Below, piece after piece: positions 8,275 through 18,369 of a DNA stretch of 64,000 bases. The DNA is from an uncultured Clostridia bacterium. GTDB taxonomy: Bacteria; Bacillota; Clostridia; TANB77; CAG-508. Location: NCBI GenBank assembly GCA_947628085.1, contig CANQYM010000002.1:62001-126000 (forward strand). The letters run 5' to 3'. Numbering within the stretch: position 1 is the first letter of the stretch; each line of letters opens with the position of its first letter. A program made the position numbers and the translations under genes. The notes below the pieces were generated by a model. The model saw only the letters and a list, made by a program, of their open reading frames with translations. It had not been told where the DNA came from and searched no databases.

Positions 8275-11200
8275 TTATTCACGTTCGGCTTTTTCTTCTC
8301 TGCTCATCCTTTTATATTCTTTTCTTGAAGTTGGAACTATATCTCCATCATCATATTCATATCTTCTTTCTTTTCTTTTATTATTTTGAACACTACTATG
8401 TGTATTTCTTAATAGTTCTGTCATATTAATAGAGCCATCTGCCAATACAGCAATTTTACCAGCATTTGCTAAAGTTCTCAATGCTCTTAATGCCCTTTCG
8501 TTATCAACCATTGCTGTAGTTCTTGTAATTCTATCAACCATTGTTGTAACTTCTTCTATATGTGCGGGAACATCTATAACTGAAGATACTTTTTCGCCTA
8601 CTTTTACTTTATCAACTATACCTTGCATTAAATCAGATGCTTTTACCCAATATTTGTCTCCTATTGAAACATAAAGTCCTGATAATGTTTTACTATCTGT
8701 TGTTGATCCTAATGCTTGTATAGCATCTTCTAAAGATATATCTTGTCTTAAAACTCCTCTTCCATCTAGAAAACTACTATCAAATGATCTATTTGTTAAT
8801 CTTGGTGCTTTCATTCCTGAAGCATCTGATAATCCTATTCCTTTTTTTCCATCTGCTTGGAAAATTGCAGTAATTCTATCTTTGTCAGATAAAGTATATG
8901 TAAATGGTCTTTTCTCTCCGCCATATACAGAATAGTATCCTGTAACTCTTTTTCCTGTATTTTGTGCTACTATATTTTTCATTGTTGATGAAGTTGCAAA
9001 TCTTTCTTCATAAACAGGAACTGTTTCTGTTTTATATGTTGCATCAACAAACGTTCTTTTTGTTTCTGGAACTTGTGTAACTGTTTCAACTTCTTGTGGT
9101 ATTTTTGTTCTTTCTGCTAACCATTTTTCTATTCTTGGTCCAACATACTTAATAGCTAATCCGGTTGCAAATCCTTTAATTACCGTTGCACCAATAGTAA
9201 CAACTTCCTTACTTGCTTTAGAGTGTTGAGAATCGCTTATTGCATCTGTTTGTTCTGTTTCTAAAACTTCTTCTGCTGTTTCTTTTAATTTTGATTGTTC
9301 TAATTCTAATTTATCTTTTTTTTGTTGTAGTGCCTCTCTTGCTTCATCAGCATTTCTAGAATCTGGATGATTTCTTAATTCTCCTTCTAAAAATTCTATT
9401 TGTTCTCTTAATTCACTTATATTAGCTCTTAATATGTCACAGTAAATAACAGTTCCTTTTTGTTCCACAATGTTTCTTCTTATATCTGCTGATCCAGCTC
9501 TTAATACTGCTTCATTTCCTTCTTTGTATTTAAAAATAGCATTAAATCTTGATGTTATGTAATTTTTTATTGGATGTCTTACAGGTTTTACTTCTGTATT
9601 TTCTCCTGTTTCCTCCTGTAATTCTCTTGTTGCTTCTTCATCACGTTGTTTTGCTTTTTCCTCAAAATATTCTCTTCTTGCTACCATTCTGTGATATAAA
9701 TTATTTCTATAAGGAGAAGCATCTCTGTCTCCTTTAATTAATCTATGCACCGGTTGAGCTACAAGCTTTCCAATTCCTCTATATACTGGTGATACAATAT
9801 TTCTAACTAATATTCCTCCATTTAGCACAACTCTTCCAGCATTTTTTAGTATTCCTTTTTGTCTTGGTATATATGGCATTTTTTCTCCGTATTTACCAAT
9901 GGTTCCTAAATCTCTTCTGGTATACTCATTCTGATCAAATGTATGATTTCTAGTTTCAACATATATTCTATCCTTTTGATATTGCATATCAATTTCTTCT
10001 GGTGTTCCTTTATATACAGATGTATCTCCACTTTCATATCTAGTTGATCTTTCTAAGCATTCTTTATATCTATCTAATAATAGAAATTTTTCGTCCTCTT
10101 CTCTTTCGCCATATTGTCTTACTGTTTGATATTCAAAATCTAAATCATCATATCCTTCTACGTCATCAACATGAGAAAAATATCTTTTAGCCCTTTTCGC
10201 ATATTCTCTTCTATATTTTCTGTCTCCATAATATTTAGCATACATATCATCTTTTCTACGTTGGTATTCTTCTTCAATATCTGGTTCATGCCTTCCCTGA
10301 TATTCTGCTATATTTCTCATTTCATCTGGATCTTCTGGTATTTGTATTTGGTAATCATAAAATTCAGAATATGGAAAATACATTTCATTTGGCTTTTTAA
10401 TACGAGAAATAATATACCTTTGAAGGCTTTGCCTTCTTTCAATTAATTCTTCAAAATCCTGATGTGTTCTAACAATTTTATATTTTTTGCTTTGTCTCAA
10501 AACACTTTCTAGCTCACTAATTGCCAAATCTACTGTTTTATTTTTAGAATCTTTTGGTTTTATTGTAGTTTTTTTCTTAGTTTTTCTATTTGTAGTTTTT
10601 ATTTGTCTTATTTCTTCTATTAATTTTTCTAAAGTTTCTCTTCTTTCTACACTTTCCTCAACTTCTAATCTAGCTTTTATTTTAATAATTATTTCTTCTT
10701 TTTTTGCCTCAATAAAATCTGCTTTTTTATGAGCAAAAATCCTTTGTTTTTTAGCTTTTTTTTGAGCTATTTCATCTGCTATCTTTGATTTTCTCTTTGT
10801 TTCAATAGAAACTTCTAATTCCTCTATTTCTTTTCTTTTTTCTTTTTCTGTTACTTTACTTTTTAATTCTGTTATTATTTTCTTTTGTTTTTTTCTTATT
10901 TCCTCTATTTTTACACTTATTACTTCTTGGTGTACTTCTGTTTTTTTAATTCTTAAGTCTAATATTTTTTGCTCTATATATTCTATATATCTATTTTTTA
11001 GTACAGCCTCGCTTTTAGGCATTCTTTCTTGTTGCTTTGCGAATTCTTTAAAATCGGCACTTGCTCTTTCTTCTTCTGAAATAGGTCCTTTTTCTTGTAA
11101 TTTTTTTAATTTCTCTTTTAATTCTGAAATTTTCTCATCTGTAGTTCTATAATCTTTTAATGTAATTTTAAGAGCTTCTTTTAATTTTTCTAAATCTTCA

Positions 11201-12165
11201 CTTTCAGATGTTAAAGAGCTTATTTCTTGTGTAATTTTCTGCATTTCTTCTTGTAAAAATTTTATTTCTGAATCTATTCTAATTATCTCATCTTCGCCAC
11301 TAGTTTCTCTTATAAATCTTTCTATCTCTTCATCTGATTCTTCTCTTTCATATGCATCATTTCTATCTTTTTTCTTTACTGAAAAATTTCTTCTTCCTTT
11401 TATTTCTTTTATTAAATGTAATTCTTCTTCTATTTCTTGAGTAAATGAAGATTCAAAACTCTCTCTACTTTCAGAGTGAAGATAATTTCTAATTATTTCA
11501 TCAATTTCATCTGTTACAGTAGTTTCTTCTTCTGATTCTTCTACTGATACTGCTTCTTCAGTTCTTGCTCTTTCAGCACTTGTTCTTAATTGTGATATGG
11601 CTTTATTTATATCTTCTATTGAAATATGACCTGTTTCATCAGCTTTACCTAAAAGATTCTCTAATTCTTCTATAATAAAATCAACTTGATTTTGTTCAAT
11701 ACCTTCATTATTTTTTCTTAGCTCTTCAATTCTTCTACGTATAACATCTACTGAAACACCTTCTAATTCAATTTCTTCTGTTTGTGATGTTTCAAGTCTT
11801 TCTCTTCTTTCTTCTAATTCATGAATTTCAAATTCAACTCTAGCTACTTCTTCATCTAATAGATCTGCTCTTTCTTGTTTTAAAAAATTAAATCTTTCTT
11901 CTTCTGCTCCAATTCCGTCATCTCCTCTAGAAGCAAGCACCATGCTAAATTCTAGAGCTTGATCTAAGTTATATACTAGTCTATGTATACCAATATCTTC
12001 AAAATCTATATTTTCTCTTTCTTGTAATATTTCTCTTATTGCATCTAATCTTTTTTTTGCTTCGTTATAATTTCCCCTAGCAACTAAATTATTAATCTCT
12101 ATTATTACTCGATAAATATTTGTATTTATTCTTTCTCTTAGTTCTTCTTTAAAATTATCTTCCAT
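8275..12165 (-). CDS. Giant charged coiled-coil protein, unknown function (operon gene 1)
   Basis: A 1296-residue protein that I cannot assign to a family. Residues about 1-85 form a compact helical region, followed to about 590 by very long Glu/Lys/Arg-rich coiled coil. Residues about 600-740 are rich in Tyr, Asp and Arg. An island at about 780-880 contains Pro/Gly-bearing turns and the signature RHPIKNYI, shared with the 434-residue partner. A mildly hydrophobic segment lies near 985-1010 (VVTIGATVIKGFATGLAIKY), followed by a more globular C-terminal region of about 250 residues and a charged tail. No signal peptide. AGAGGA precedes the ATG, and a near-consensus promoter lies about 75 nt upstream. 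It may be a cytoskeletal or scaffold protein touching the membrane, by inference only. Confidence 0.85.
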   Translation of the reverse strand: MEDNFKEELRERINTNIYRVIIEINNLVARGNYNEAKKRLDAIREILQERENIDFEDIGIHRLVYNLDQALEFSMVLASRGDDGIGAEEERFNFLKQERADLLDEEVARVEFEIHELEERRERLETSQTEEIELEGVSVDVIRRRIEELRKNNEGIEQNQVDFIIEELENLLGKADETGHISIEDINKAISQLRTSAERARTEEAVSVEESEEETTVTDEIDEIIRNYLHSESRESFESSFTQEIEEELHLIKEIKGRRNFSVKKKDRNDAYEREESDEEIERFIRETSGEDEIIRIDSEIKFLQEEMQKITQEISSLTSESEDLEKLKEALKITLKDYRTTDEKISELKEKLKKLQEKGPISEEERASADFKEFAKQQERMPKSEAVLKNRYIEYIEQKILDLRIKKTEVHQEVISVKIEEIRKKQKKIITELKSKVTEKEKRKEIEELEVSIETKRKSKIADEIAQKKAKKQRIFAHKKADFIEAKKEEIIIKIKARLEVEESVERRETLEKLIEEIRQIKTTNRKTKKKTTIKPKDSKNKTVDLAISELESVLRQSKKYKIVRTHQDFEELIERRQSLQRYIISRIKKPNEMYFPYSEFYDYQIQIPEDPDEMRNIAEYQGRHEPDIEEEYQRRKDDMYAKYYGDRKYRREYAKRAKRYFSHVDDVEGYDDLDFEYQTVRQYGEREEDEKFLLLDRYKECLERSTRYESGDTSVYKGTPEEIDMQYQKDRIYVETRNHTFDQNEYTRRDLGTIGKYGEKMPYIPRQKGILKNAGRVVLNGGILVRNIVSPVYRGIGKLVAQPVHRLIKGDRDASPYRNNLYHRMVARREYFEEKAKQRDEEATRELQEETGENTEVKPVRHPIKNYITSRFNAIFKYKEGNEAVLRAGSADIRRNIVEQKGTVIYCDILRANISELREQIEFLEGELRNHPDSRNADEAREALQQKKDKLELEQSKLKETAEEVLETEQTDAISDSQHSKASKEVVTIGATVIKGFATGLAIKYVGPRIEKWLAERTKIPQEVETVTQVPETKRTFVDATYKTETVPVYEERFATSSTMKNIVAQNTGKRVTGYYSVYGGEKRPFTYTLSDKDRITAIFQADGKKGIGLSDASGMKAPRLTNRSFDSSFLDGRGVLRQDISLEDAIQALGSTTDSKTLSGLYVSIGDKYWVKASDLMQGIVDKVKVGEKVSSVIDVPAHIEEVTTMVDRITRTTAMVDNERALRALRTLANAGKIAVLADGSINMTELLRNTHSSVQNNKRKERRYEYDDGDIVPTSRKEYKRMSREEKAERE

Positions 12166-12242
12166 AGTTATTCCTCTTTAATATTTTATTTTCTCTTTCT
12201 AACTAAGTGTTTTTAATTTTAGGCATAATCCTACTAATTATT

Positions 12243-12271
12243 ATTTTACAGCGTTTTAAACTTTATGTCAA
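12243..12271 (-). promoter_or_regulatory. Promoter of the coiled-coil operon
   Basis: On the minus strand TTGACA (12266-12271), 17 nt spacer, TAAAAT (12243-12248): near-consensus vegetative sigma-factor promoter. It leaves a leader of about 70 nt before the ATG at 12165 and suggests strong, constitutive expression of the three-gene unit. Confidence 0.75.
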
Positions 12272-12320
12272 CTATTTTTGATGTTTTTACCATTTTCTAT
12301 ACAAAGATTTTAAAAATTTA

Positions 12321-13712
12321 TTAAATGTTTTCTAGTGCTCTACTTGCAAGTTTACTATTTTTTTCTTTTTTATCTTTTAAGTTTTCTTCTAATTGTGGCA
12401 AAATTCCAAAATTTGCATTCATTGGTTGAAATTTATCGTTTGATGTAGATATGTAATTTGCTAAACTTCCTATAACTGTTTTTTCTGAAAAAACCTTCTT
12501 TCTTTCCTGATATTTAGCATTTGTTTCCTCTTCATTTAAATTATTACCTTCTAACACATTTTCTTCATAAATTCTATATAACTCTACCGCATTAATTCCA
12601 GCAACAAAACCCGAAGAAATAGATTCAACATATCCTTCAACTCCTGTTATTTGCCCTGCAAAAAATATATTTGAATTATTTAACTTATATGTGTTATCTA
12701 GTATTTTTGTAGAATTTATAAATGTATTTCTATGCATTACACCATACTTTACGAAATTTGCATTTTCAAGTCCTGGTATTAATGAAAAAACTCTTTTTTG
12801 TTCTCCAAATTTTAAGTTTGTTTGAAATCCAACAATATTATAAAGATTACCTTCTTTATTATCTTGCCTTAATTGAACAACAGCATAAGGTCTTTTTCCA
12901 ATTCTTGGATCATCAAATCCAACTGGTTTTAAAGGTCCAAATCTTAAAGTATCCATTCCTCTTTTTGCCATTATTTCTATTGGCATACATCCTTCAAATA
13001 TTTCTCTTTTCTCAAAATCATGCAATGTAACTATTTCTGCACTTATAAGTTCATTATAAAAATTCTCATATTCTTCTTTATTCATTGGAAGATTAATATA
13101 ACTTTTTTCTTGAAGCTCTAATCTTTTTCTCCACTCATCAAACTCTTCATCTTTTTTTCTTTCCTGTTCATATCTATTTCCATAAAAAGCTATATTCATA
13201 TTTATTGACTCTTTTTCTATGATTGGTGCTGCTGCATCATAAAAAAACAATTTATCATTTCCGGTAATTTTTTCTATTGCTTTAGACATTTTTTCTGAAG
13301 TAAGAGGTCCTGTAGCTATAATAACAATTTTATCTTTAGGAATTTCAGTTATTTCCTCTCTTACTACTTCTATATATTCATTAAAATTTATTTGCCTTGT
13401 AACTTCTTCTGCAAATTTTTCTCTATCTACAGCTAAGGCTTGTCCTGCAGGAACTGCTAAACTATCTGCAATAGGAATCAAATAGCTTCCAAGTCTTCTT
13501 AGTTCTTCTTTTAAAAGTCCGCAAGCATTTGTTAATAAATTGGATTTAAAAGAATTACTACAAACAATTTCTGCTAAATTCTCATTTGAATGTGCTTCAG
13601 AAAATTTTTGTGGCTTCATTTCATATAATTTAACTTTTATTTTTCTTTTAGCAATTTGAAGAGCTGCTTCACAACCTGCAAGTCCTCCACCTATTACAAT
13701 AATTTCATTCAT
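12321..13712 (-). CDS. trmFO: Folate/FAD-dependent tRNA m5U54 methyltransferase
   Basis: Makes 5-methyluridine at position 54 of tRNA using methylenetetrahydrofolate and FADH2. The 463-residue protein starts with the FAD dinucleotide motif IVIGGGLAGCEAA and carries the conserved CSNSFKSN, DREKFAEEV and GQITGVEGYVES blocks; length is normal for the family. AAGGTG precedes the ATG. It is the last gene of a run with the SGNH and MBOAT genes (17-nt spacing). No terminator was seen after it, so some transcription may read through into the coiled-coil operon, which has its own promoter. Confidence 0.95.
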   Translation of the reverse strand: MNEIIVIGGGLAGCEAALQIAKRKIKVKLYEMKPQKFSEAHSNENLAEIVCSNSFKSNLLTNACGLLKEELRRLGSYLIPIADSLAVPAGQALAVDREKFAEEVTRQINFNEYIEVVREEITEIPKDKIVIIATGPLTSEKMSKAIEKITGNDKLFFYDAAAPIIEKESINMNIAFYGNRYEQERKKDEEFDEWRKRLELQEKSYINLPMNKEEYENFYNELISAEIVTLHDFEKREIFEGCMPIEIMAKRGMDTLRFGPLKPVGFDDPRIGKRPYAVVQLRQDNKEGNLYNIVGFQTNLKFGEQKRVFSLIPGLENANFVKYGVMHRNTFINSTKILDNTYKLNNSNIFFAGQITGVEGYVESISSGFVAGINAVELYRIYEENVLEGNNLNEEETNAKYQERKKVFSEKTVIGSLANYISTSNDKFQPMNANFGILPQLEENLKDKKEKNSKLASRALENI

Positions 13713-13729
13713 TTTTTCACCTTTTTATT

Positions 13730-15163
13730 TTATCTTCCCATTACTATTGCGCCATTATCTAAATTAATAAAACTACATTCAAGTAATTGATTTGTTTTAT
13801 TGTTATATACTAAAATTTCTATTCCTGGATGGAAACAAGATCTTTCCTCTCCTTCAAAAACTATTGATCCACTTTGTGTATTTATTTGAACTGGTCTATT
13901 TACATCAATAACAGTTTTAACATCTAAAACTTCATCGCTTCCCTCTTCTTCTTTTAGCACACCATTTTCAAATATTGCATAATAATTAGGTTTTTCAACT
14001 TTTTGCAAAGTTAATCCTAATCCATTTATTATTTTATTGTAGTTTTCATTATTTGTATTTACAAATTGATTTTTTACATAAACAACACTATAGTTTTCTT
14101 TTTTTATTGCTTCTACATATTGTGCCACATCAAACATATTTACTATTTTTCCATTTTGAACGGCATCATTATATTCTTCTAGCTGTTTTTCTAAATATGA
14201 ATATTTTTCATTTCCTCTTTTATCTTCAATTTCATAATTTTCTTTTATATATTTTCCAAGATAATTTGTTATTTTTTCGGCTCCATAAATATTTGTATGA
14301 TTCAAAAGCTCACAATCTGCTGCATAAAGGAAATCTATTTCTTTTGATATTTTTTCTAAATTAAAATCTATGTATGGAACATTAAATTTATCTGCTACTC
14401 TTTTAACTGCATTATATCTTTGCATATCCCAGTCCATATCTGGATTTTTATATAAAATTAAGCCTATATTTTTCTTTTTACAATAATTTATTATTTTTTC
14501 AAGATATTCTTCATAATCTGCTATAAAAGGTTTTTCTTCTTTTATGCTTTCATCGAGGGTAACATAGTCTAAATTTCCACAAACCTCACTTGATAAAGAA
14601 TATCCTCTATAGTTTGGTGGACCTAATGGCTCTTCTTTATTACTTAATACCTCACTAAATCTTGAATGATATCTTAATATTGGAAATATTAAACTGGCAA
14701 AATTTTCAAAAGAATTTCTTTGTACTGAATCTTTATATGCAGCTTCTATTTTATTAAATGATAATTTCATATTATCAAAGCCTTTTCTATTTTGTGGCTC
14801 TGGTGTTTCTTCAAAAAACATATGCATTTCTAGTAAAACCACTTTTTCTTTTTGTGTTTTTAAACTTTCTTTTATGAATGCAAGTGAATTATATGGTGAT
14901 TGTTGTTCTGTTCCAAGTCCATAAGCAGAAATGCCATAATTTTTATATAGTTCTAAACTAGAAAAACCTTTTATTACATGACTAGAGCCTACTGCTAAAA
15001 CATCTAAAGAATTTTTCTCTAAATTATAAAAGTTCTTTACTGTGCTTGTATTTAGCCACTCATCATTCCACTTTGGTACTAAAAAATCTCCTAATTTAAG
15101 CATAACTACAACTAATATTACAAAAAATATTATTACGCCTAAAAGTATTTTTAGTTTTTTCAT
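13730..15163 (-). CDS. Membrane-anchored SGNH/AlgJ-DltD-like O-acylation partner
   Basis: A 477-residue protein with an N-terminal membrane anchor (residues about 5-27) and an outward domain resembling the SGNH-hydrolase-like partners of MBOAT acyltransferases. LAVGSSHV near residue 60 corresponds to the block I Ser motif, and the stretch DCELLNHTN further on probably supplies the Asp/His pair. An extra C-terminal beta-type region of about 150 residues follows. AGGAGG precedes the ATG. It is encoded 28 nt after an MBOAT gene. Such pairs (AlgI/AlgJ, PatA/PatB, DltB/DltD) move acyl groups to exported polymers; here O-acetylation of peptidoglycan or a surface polysaccharide is likely, with the substrate unknown. 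Confidence 0.75.
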   Translation of the reverse strand: MKKLKILLGVIIFFVILVVVMLKLGDFLVPKWNDEWLNTSTVKNFYNLEKNSLDVLAVGSSHVIKGFSSLELYKNYGISAYGLGTEQQSPYNSLAFIKESLKTQKEKVVLLEMHMFFEETPEPQNRKGFDNMKLSFNKIEAAYKDSVQRNSFENFASLIFPILRYHSRFSEVLSNKEEPLGPPNYRGYSLSSEVCGNLDYVTLDESIKEEKPFIADYEEYLEKIINYCKKKNIGLILYKNPDMDWDMQRYNAVKRVADKFNVPYIDFNLEKISKEIDFLYAADCELLNHTNIYGAEKITNYLGKYIKENYEIEDKRGNEKYSYLEKQLEEYNDAVQNGKIVNMFDVAQYVEAIKKENYSVVYVKNQFVNTNNENYNKIINGLGLTLQKVEKPNYYAIFENGVLKEEEGSDEVLDVKTVIDVNRPVQINTQSGSIVFEGEERSCFHPGIEILVYNNKTNQLLECSFINLDNGAIVMGR

Positions 15164-15191
15164 TTTCTCCTCCTTTTAATTTATGCTTAAT

Positions 15192-16640
15192 TTAGAATTT
15201 TTGATATAAGAAACTTGTTGCATCATAGCCAATTCCATAATATCCAAAAATGACTATAACCATTATTAAACAAATCCATATAGCATATCTTAGATAAATT
15301 GGTTTTTTTGAAATCATTTCTCTTACATTATTTTTTTGTTTTATTATAGATATAATGAATAATGCTAAAATTGAAATGCATAAAATAACAAAGTCTATTT
15401 TAGATAATCCGTATTTTCCAACATTTGCAAAGTTAAATGTTGCTATACTTTTAATCATATTTACTGCCTGCATAATTGTTTCTGCTCTAAAAAATATAAA
15501 TGCAAAACAAGTTAATGCAAAAGTAGATATAATTTGCCAAAATTTATAAAAAATATTTTCTCTATTAAAATTTAATTTTGGTGATATTTTTTTATTTATA
15601 ACTCTATCTATAACACTGTAAATTCCATTTAATGCTCCCCAAACTAAAAAAGTCCAAGCAGTTCCATGCCAAATTCCACTAACTAAAAATATAATCATTA
15701 GATTTATGTATGTTCTTAAATTTCCCTTCTTTGAACCTCCAAGTGGAAAATATAAATATTCACGAAACCATGCACCTAAAGTTATATGCCATCTACGCCA
15801 AAATTCTGGTATACTTTTTGAAAAAAGTGGTGTATCAAAATTTTCTGGCAAACTTACACCTAAAGTTTTTGATGCTCCTAGAACAATATCCATACATCCT
15901 GAAAAATCAGTGTATAGTTGCAAAGTAAATGCTACTGCTCCTATTATTATATTAATTCCTGAATATTGTGTATAATTGTTAAAAATTGTATTTGCAATTA
16001 CAGCTAATCTTTCAGAAATTACTAATTTTTTAAAAAATCCCCATAAAATTCTTTGAAATCCAAAACTAATATTTTTAAAATCAAATTTATGAGTAATATA
16101 TAGCTCTTTTTCCATTTCTGGATATCTTGTAAATGGTCCAGATGTTAATTGTGGAAAATATAGAACAAATAATATATGCTTTAATATATTCTTTTGCGAT
16201 AAAACTTTTTCTCTTCCAACATCAATAACATATCCAATTGCTATTAGTGTGTAAAATGAAATTCCCAAAGGAACTACTATAGATACATTTTCCCAATTAA
16301 AATTTATTTTTAGTAAATTTGCTATACCTGCAGAAGTTGTTCCAATAAGATTTATATATTTTAAAGCAATTAATTGTAAAACTAAGATTGTAACAGTTAT
16401 AGCTTGAATGATTTTTTTACTTTTTCTTGTTTTTACAAATCCAATTAAATTTGCGCCAGCATAACTTACAAGTACAGCTAATAATAAATATATGTATACA
16501 CTAATATTTGAGGTGGAAAAAGCAATGAAAATTAAGCTTGCAATTAAAAGTAAAATCCATTGCATTTTTTTAGGAAATACATAATATATAAAAAGTAAAA
16601 GTACTAAAAAAGTTAAAAATAAACTTGAAGTTAAGGCCAT
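15192..16640 (-). CDS. MBOAT-family membrane O-acyltransferase
   Basis: A 482-residue polytopic membrane protein of the AlgI/PatA/DltB family, which transfers acyl groups across the membrane for modification of cell-surface polymers. Diagnostic blocks are FWRRWHITLGAWFREYLY and, further on, SGIWHGTAWTFLVWG, which contains the invariant catalytic His. About 10-12 hydrophobic segments can be counted. The SGNH-type partner lies directly downstream. The pair follows ftsL in the position where ftsI often stands, so it may act on septal or peripheral wall. AlgI-type is favoured over DltB because dltA and dltC are absent. Confidence 0.9.
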   Translation of the reverse strand: MALTSSLFLTFLVLLLFIYYVFPKKMQWILLLIASLIFIAFSTSNISVYIYLLLAVLVSYAGANLIGFVKTRKSKKIIQAITVTILVLQLIALKYINLIGTTSAGIANLLKINFNWENVSIVVPLGISFYTLIAIGYVIDVGREKVLSQKNILKHILFVLYFPQLTSGPFTRYPEMEKELYITHKFDFKNISFGFQRILWGFFKKLVISERLAVIANTIFNNYTQYSGINIIIGAVAFTLQLYTDFSGCMDIVLGASKTLGVSLPENFDTPLFSKSIPEFWRRWHITLGAWFREYLYFPLGGSKKGNLRTYINLMIIFLVSGIWHGTAWTFLVWGALNGIYSVIDRVINKKISPKLNFNRENIFYKFWQIISTFALTCFAFIFFRAETIMQAVNMIKSIATFNFANVGKYGLSKIDFVILCISILALFIISIIKQKNNVREMISKKPIYLRYAIWICLIMVIVIFGYYGIGYDATSFLYQKF

Positions 16641-16728
16641 TTTACTATTAAATCCTTTCCATTTTTTTAAATTAATATATTTTTAGCATCTATATTTCTA
16701 ATTATTTTTCAATGTTTATAAAAATAAG

Positions 16729-16763
16729 AAATAGACTTTCTAATTTTATTAGAAAATCTATTT
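16729..16763 (-). terminator. Terminator after ftsL
   Basis: A 15-nt arm pair (16729-16743 with 16749-16763, one mismatch) overlaps the ftsL stop; TTATTTTTAT follows in the minus direction. It separates the mraZ-rsmH-ftsL unit from the O-acylation genes. Confidence 0.65.
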
Positions 16764-17332
16764 TAAAATAAATTTGTGATTTTTTCTATAATTATGTCTA
16801 GCAAACTTTTTTCATCATCTATTATAACCTCTTCTGCTTTAGGCTCTGTGTAATCTTTTTTAGGAAGGCTTATATATTCTATTTGTTTATTATTAAGTTT
16901 TTGCATTCCTAATAAATCTTTTGCTTGTTGTTCAATATTGCTTAAATTTATACTATTTTGAATATTTATTTCTAATTGATTATTTTCTTTTTTAATTTCA
17001 GTTATTGTAGCTTTTAGACTTTGAATTTGAGCAAAAGATTCACTAATTTGGGAGTTTCTAAAAATTACGAAGAATAGTATTGCAAATAATAATATGCACT
17101 TTATAAAAACAGAAAATTTCGCTTTTGTTTGTAACTTTTTTTGTTCTTTTTGTTTTGATTGCTTAGTTTGTTTTGCTTGTTTTGTTTTTTTAGGATTTTT
17201 TGCATTTCTGTTTTTAGTAGTTTTAGTAGTATTTTTCTGCGTTTGAGTTTTATTTCTTTTTGGTCTACTATAATCTGGTTTTATTTTTCTTGGGTTTGTA
17301 TCATATTGATAGCCATAATTTCTACTATTCAT
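16763..17332 (-). CDS. ftsL: Cell-division protein FtsL-like
   Basis: Bitopic division protein expected to join FtsB/DivIC and FtsQ/DivIB and activate septal peptidoglycan synthesis. 189 residues: a very basic Lys/Thr/Gln-rich cytoplasmic tail (1-72), one membrane segment (about 74-92), then a short coiled coil (about 95-150) and an acidic C-terminal tail. Sequence identity in this family is low; the call rests on this topology plus position 26 nt after rsmH, where ftsL is found in nearly all Firmicutes. The long basic N-terminus is larger than usual. AGGAGG precedes the ATG. Confidence 0.82.
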   Translation of the reverse strand: MNSRNYGYQYDTNPRKIKPDYSRPKRNKTQTQKNTTKTTKNRNAKNPKKTKQAKQTKQSKQKEQKKLQTKAKFSVFIKCILLFAILFFVIFRNSQISESFAQIQSLKATITEIKKENNQLEINIQNSINLSNIEQQAKDLLGMQKLNNKQIEYISLPKKDYTEPKAEEVIIDDEKSLLDIIIEKITNLF

Positions 17333-17358
17333 AATTTTTACCTCCTTTCTTTAGTGTT

Positions 17359-18285
17359 TTAATTTTTTTCAAAAATTCTTAGCTTAGCACTTTTGCTTCT
17401 TGAATTTTCTTCAAGTTCTTCTTTACTTGGCAGAATTGGTTTTTTAGTAATAATTTTTCCTTTAGATTTTGCTCCACACACACAATATGGAAGTCCTGGT
17501 GGACATGTACACTTTCCAGCAGAATCTACAAATGCATTTTTTACAGCTCTATCTTCTAATGAGTGAAATGTTAAAATGCAAAGTCTTCCACCTGTTTTTA
17601 ATTTATCTATAGAAGTAACTACTGTATCATATAATGGTTTTATTTCGTTATTTACTTCAATTCGTATTGCTTGAAAAGTTCTTTTGGCTGGATGTCCTTC
17701 ATCTTTTCTTCTTTTTACTACTTCTTCAATAATTGAAACTAATTCTTCTGTTGTTTCAATTTCTTTTTCTTTTCTATGTTCTACAATTTTTCTTGCAATT
17801 GGTCTAGAAAATTTTTCTTCTCCATATTCATAAATAATTCTTGCAAGCTCTTGTTCGCTATAAGTGTTTACTACTATTTTAGCTGTTAAATCTTGAGATT
17901 TATCCATTCTCATATCTAACATTCCTTTACCAATATAGCTAAATCCTCTTTTACTTTCATCAAGTTGATATGAAGAAACACCTAAGTCTAGTAGTATTCC
18001 ATCTACTTTTTCTATATTTAAATCTTTTAATATATTCTCAATGTTATCATGATTATCATGAACATATTTTACATTTTCAAATTCTTTTAATCTTTCTTTT
18101 GCAACACAAATAGCTTCTTCATCTCTATCAATTCCTATAAGAAGCCCATTTTTTGATATTCGATTTACAATTTCTTTACTATGGCCTGCTCCGCCCATTG
18201 TTCCATCAACATAAATTCCATCAGGTTTTATTTTGAGTCCTTCTATGCACTCGTTGAGCATCACTGGCTTATGGTTAAACTCCAA
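17359..18285 (-). CDS. rsmH: 16S rRNA m4C1402 methyltransferase
   Basis: AdoMet-dependent N4-methyltransferase acting on C1402 of 16S rRNA (formerly mraW). The protein has [13 protein letters not shown], the AdoMet motif [32 protein letters not shown] and [11 protein letters not shown], all family hallmarks. I start it at TTG 18285, preceded by GAGGG, giving 308 residues; the frame is open 12 codons further upstream but with no recognisable sequence there. It sits 289 nt downstream of mraZ, an unusually long, repeat-rich spacer, and 26 nt before ftsL. Confidence 0.95.
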   Translation of the reverse strand: MEFNHKPVMLNECIEGLKIKPDGIYVDGTMGGAGHSKEIVNRISKNGLLIGIDRDEEAICVAKERLKEFENVKYVHDNHDNIENILKDLNIEKVDGILLDLGVSSYQLDESKRGFSYIGKGMLDMRMDKSQDLTAKIVVNTYSEQELARIIYEYGEEKFSRPIARKIVEHRKEKEIETTEELVSIIEEVVKRRKDEGHPAKRTFQAIRIEVNNEIKPLYDTVVTSIDKLKTGGRLCILTFHSLEDRAVKNAFVDSAGKCTCPPGLPYCVCGAKSKGKIITKKPILPSKEELEENSRSKSAKLRIFEKN

Positions 18286-18324
18286 ATTGTTACCCTCATA
18301 ATAAATTTTCCATATTAGCATAAA

Positions 18325-18347
18325 CAGTTGGTAAATTATACCAACTG
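18325..18347 (-). repeat. Hairpin upstream of rsmH
   Basis: Perfect 9-bp inverted repeat CAGTTGGTA/TACCAACTG with a 5-nt loop, about 40 nt before the rsmH start. TTTATG follows in the minus direction, so it may be a weak attenuator between mraZ and rsmH. Confidence 0.5.
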
Positions 18348-18369
18348 TCTTGCTAAATTGTTCATTTTT

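Noticed and set aside
15706-15975. Plus-strand frames inside the MBOAT gene
   Set aside because: Antisense of conserved MBOAT motifs; no support.
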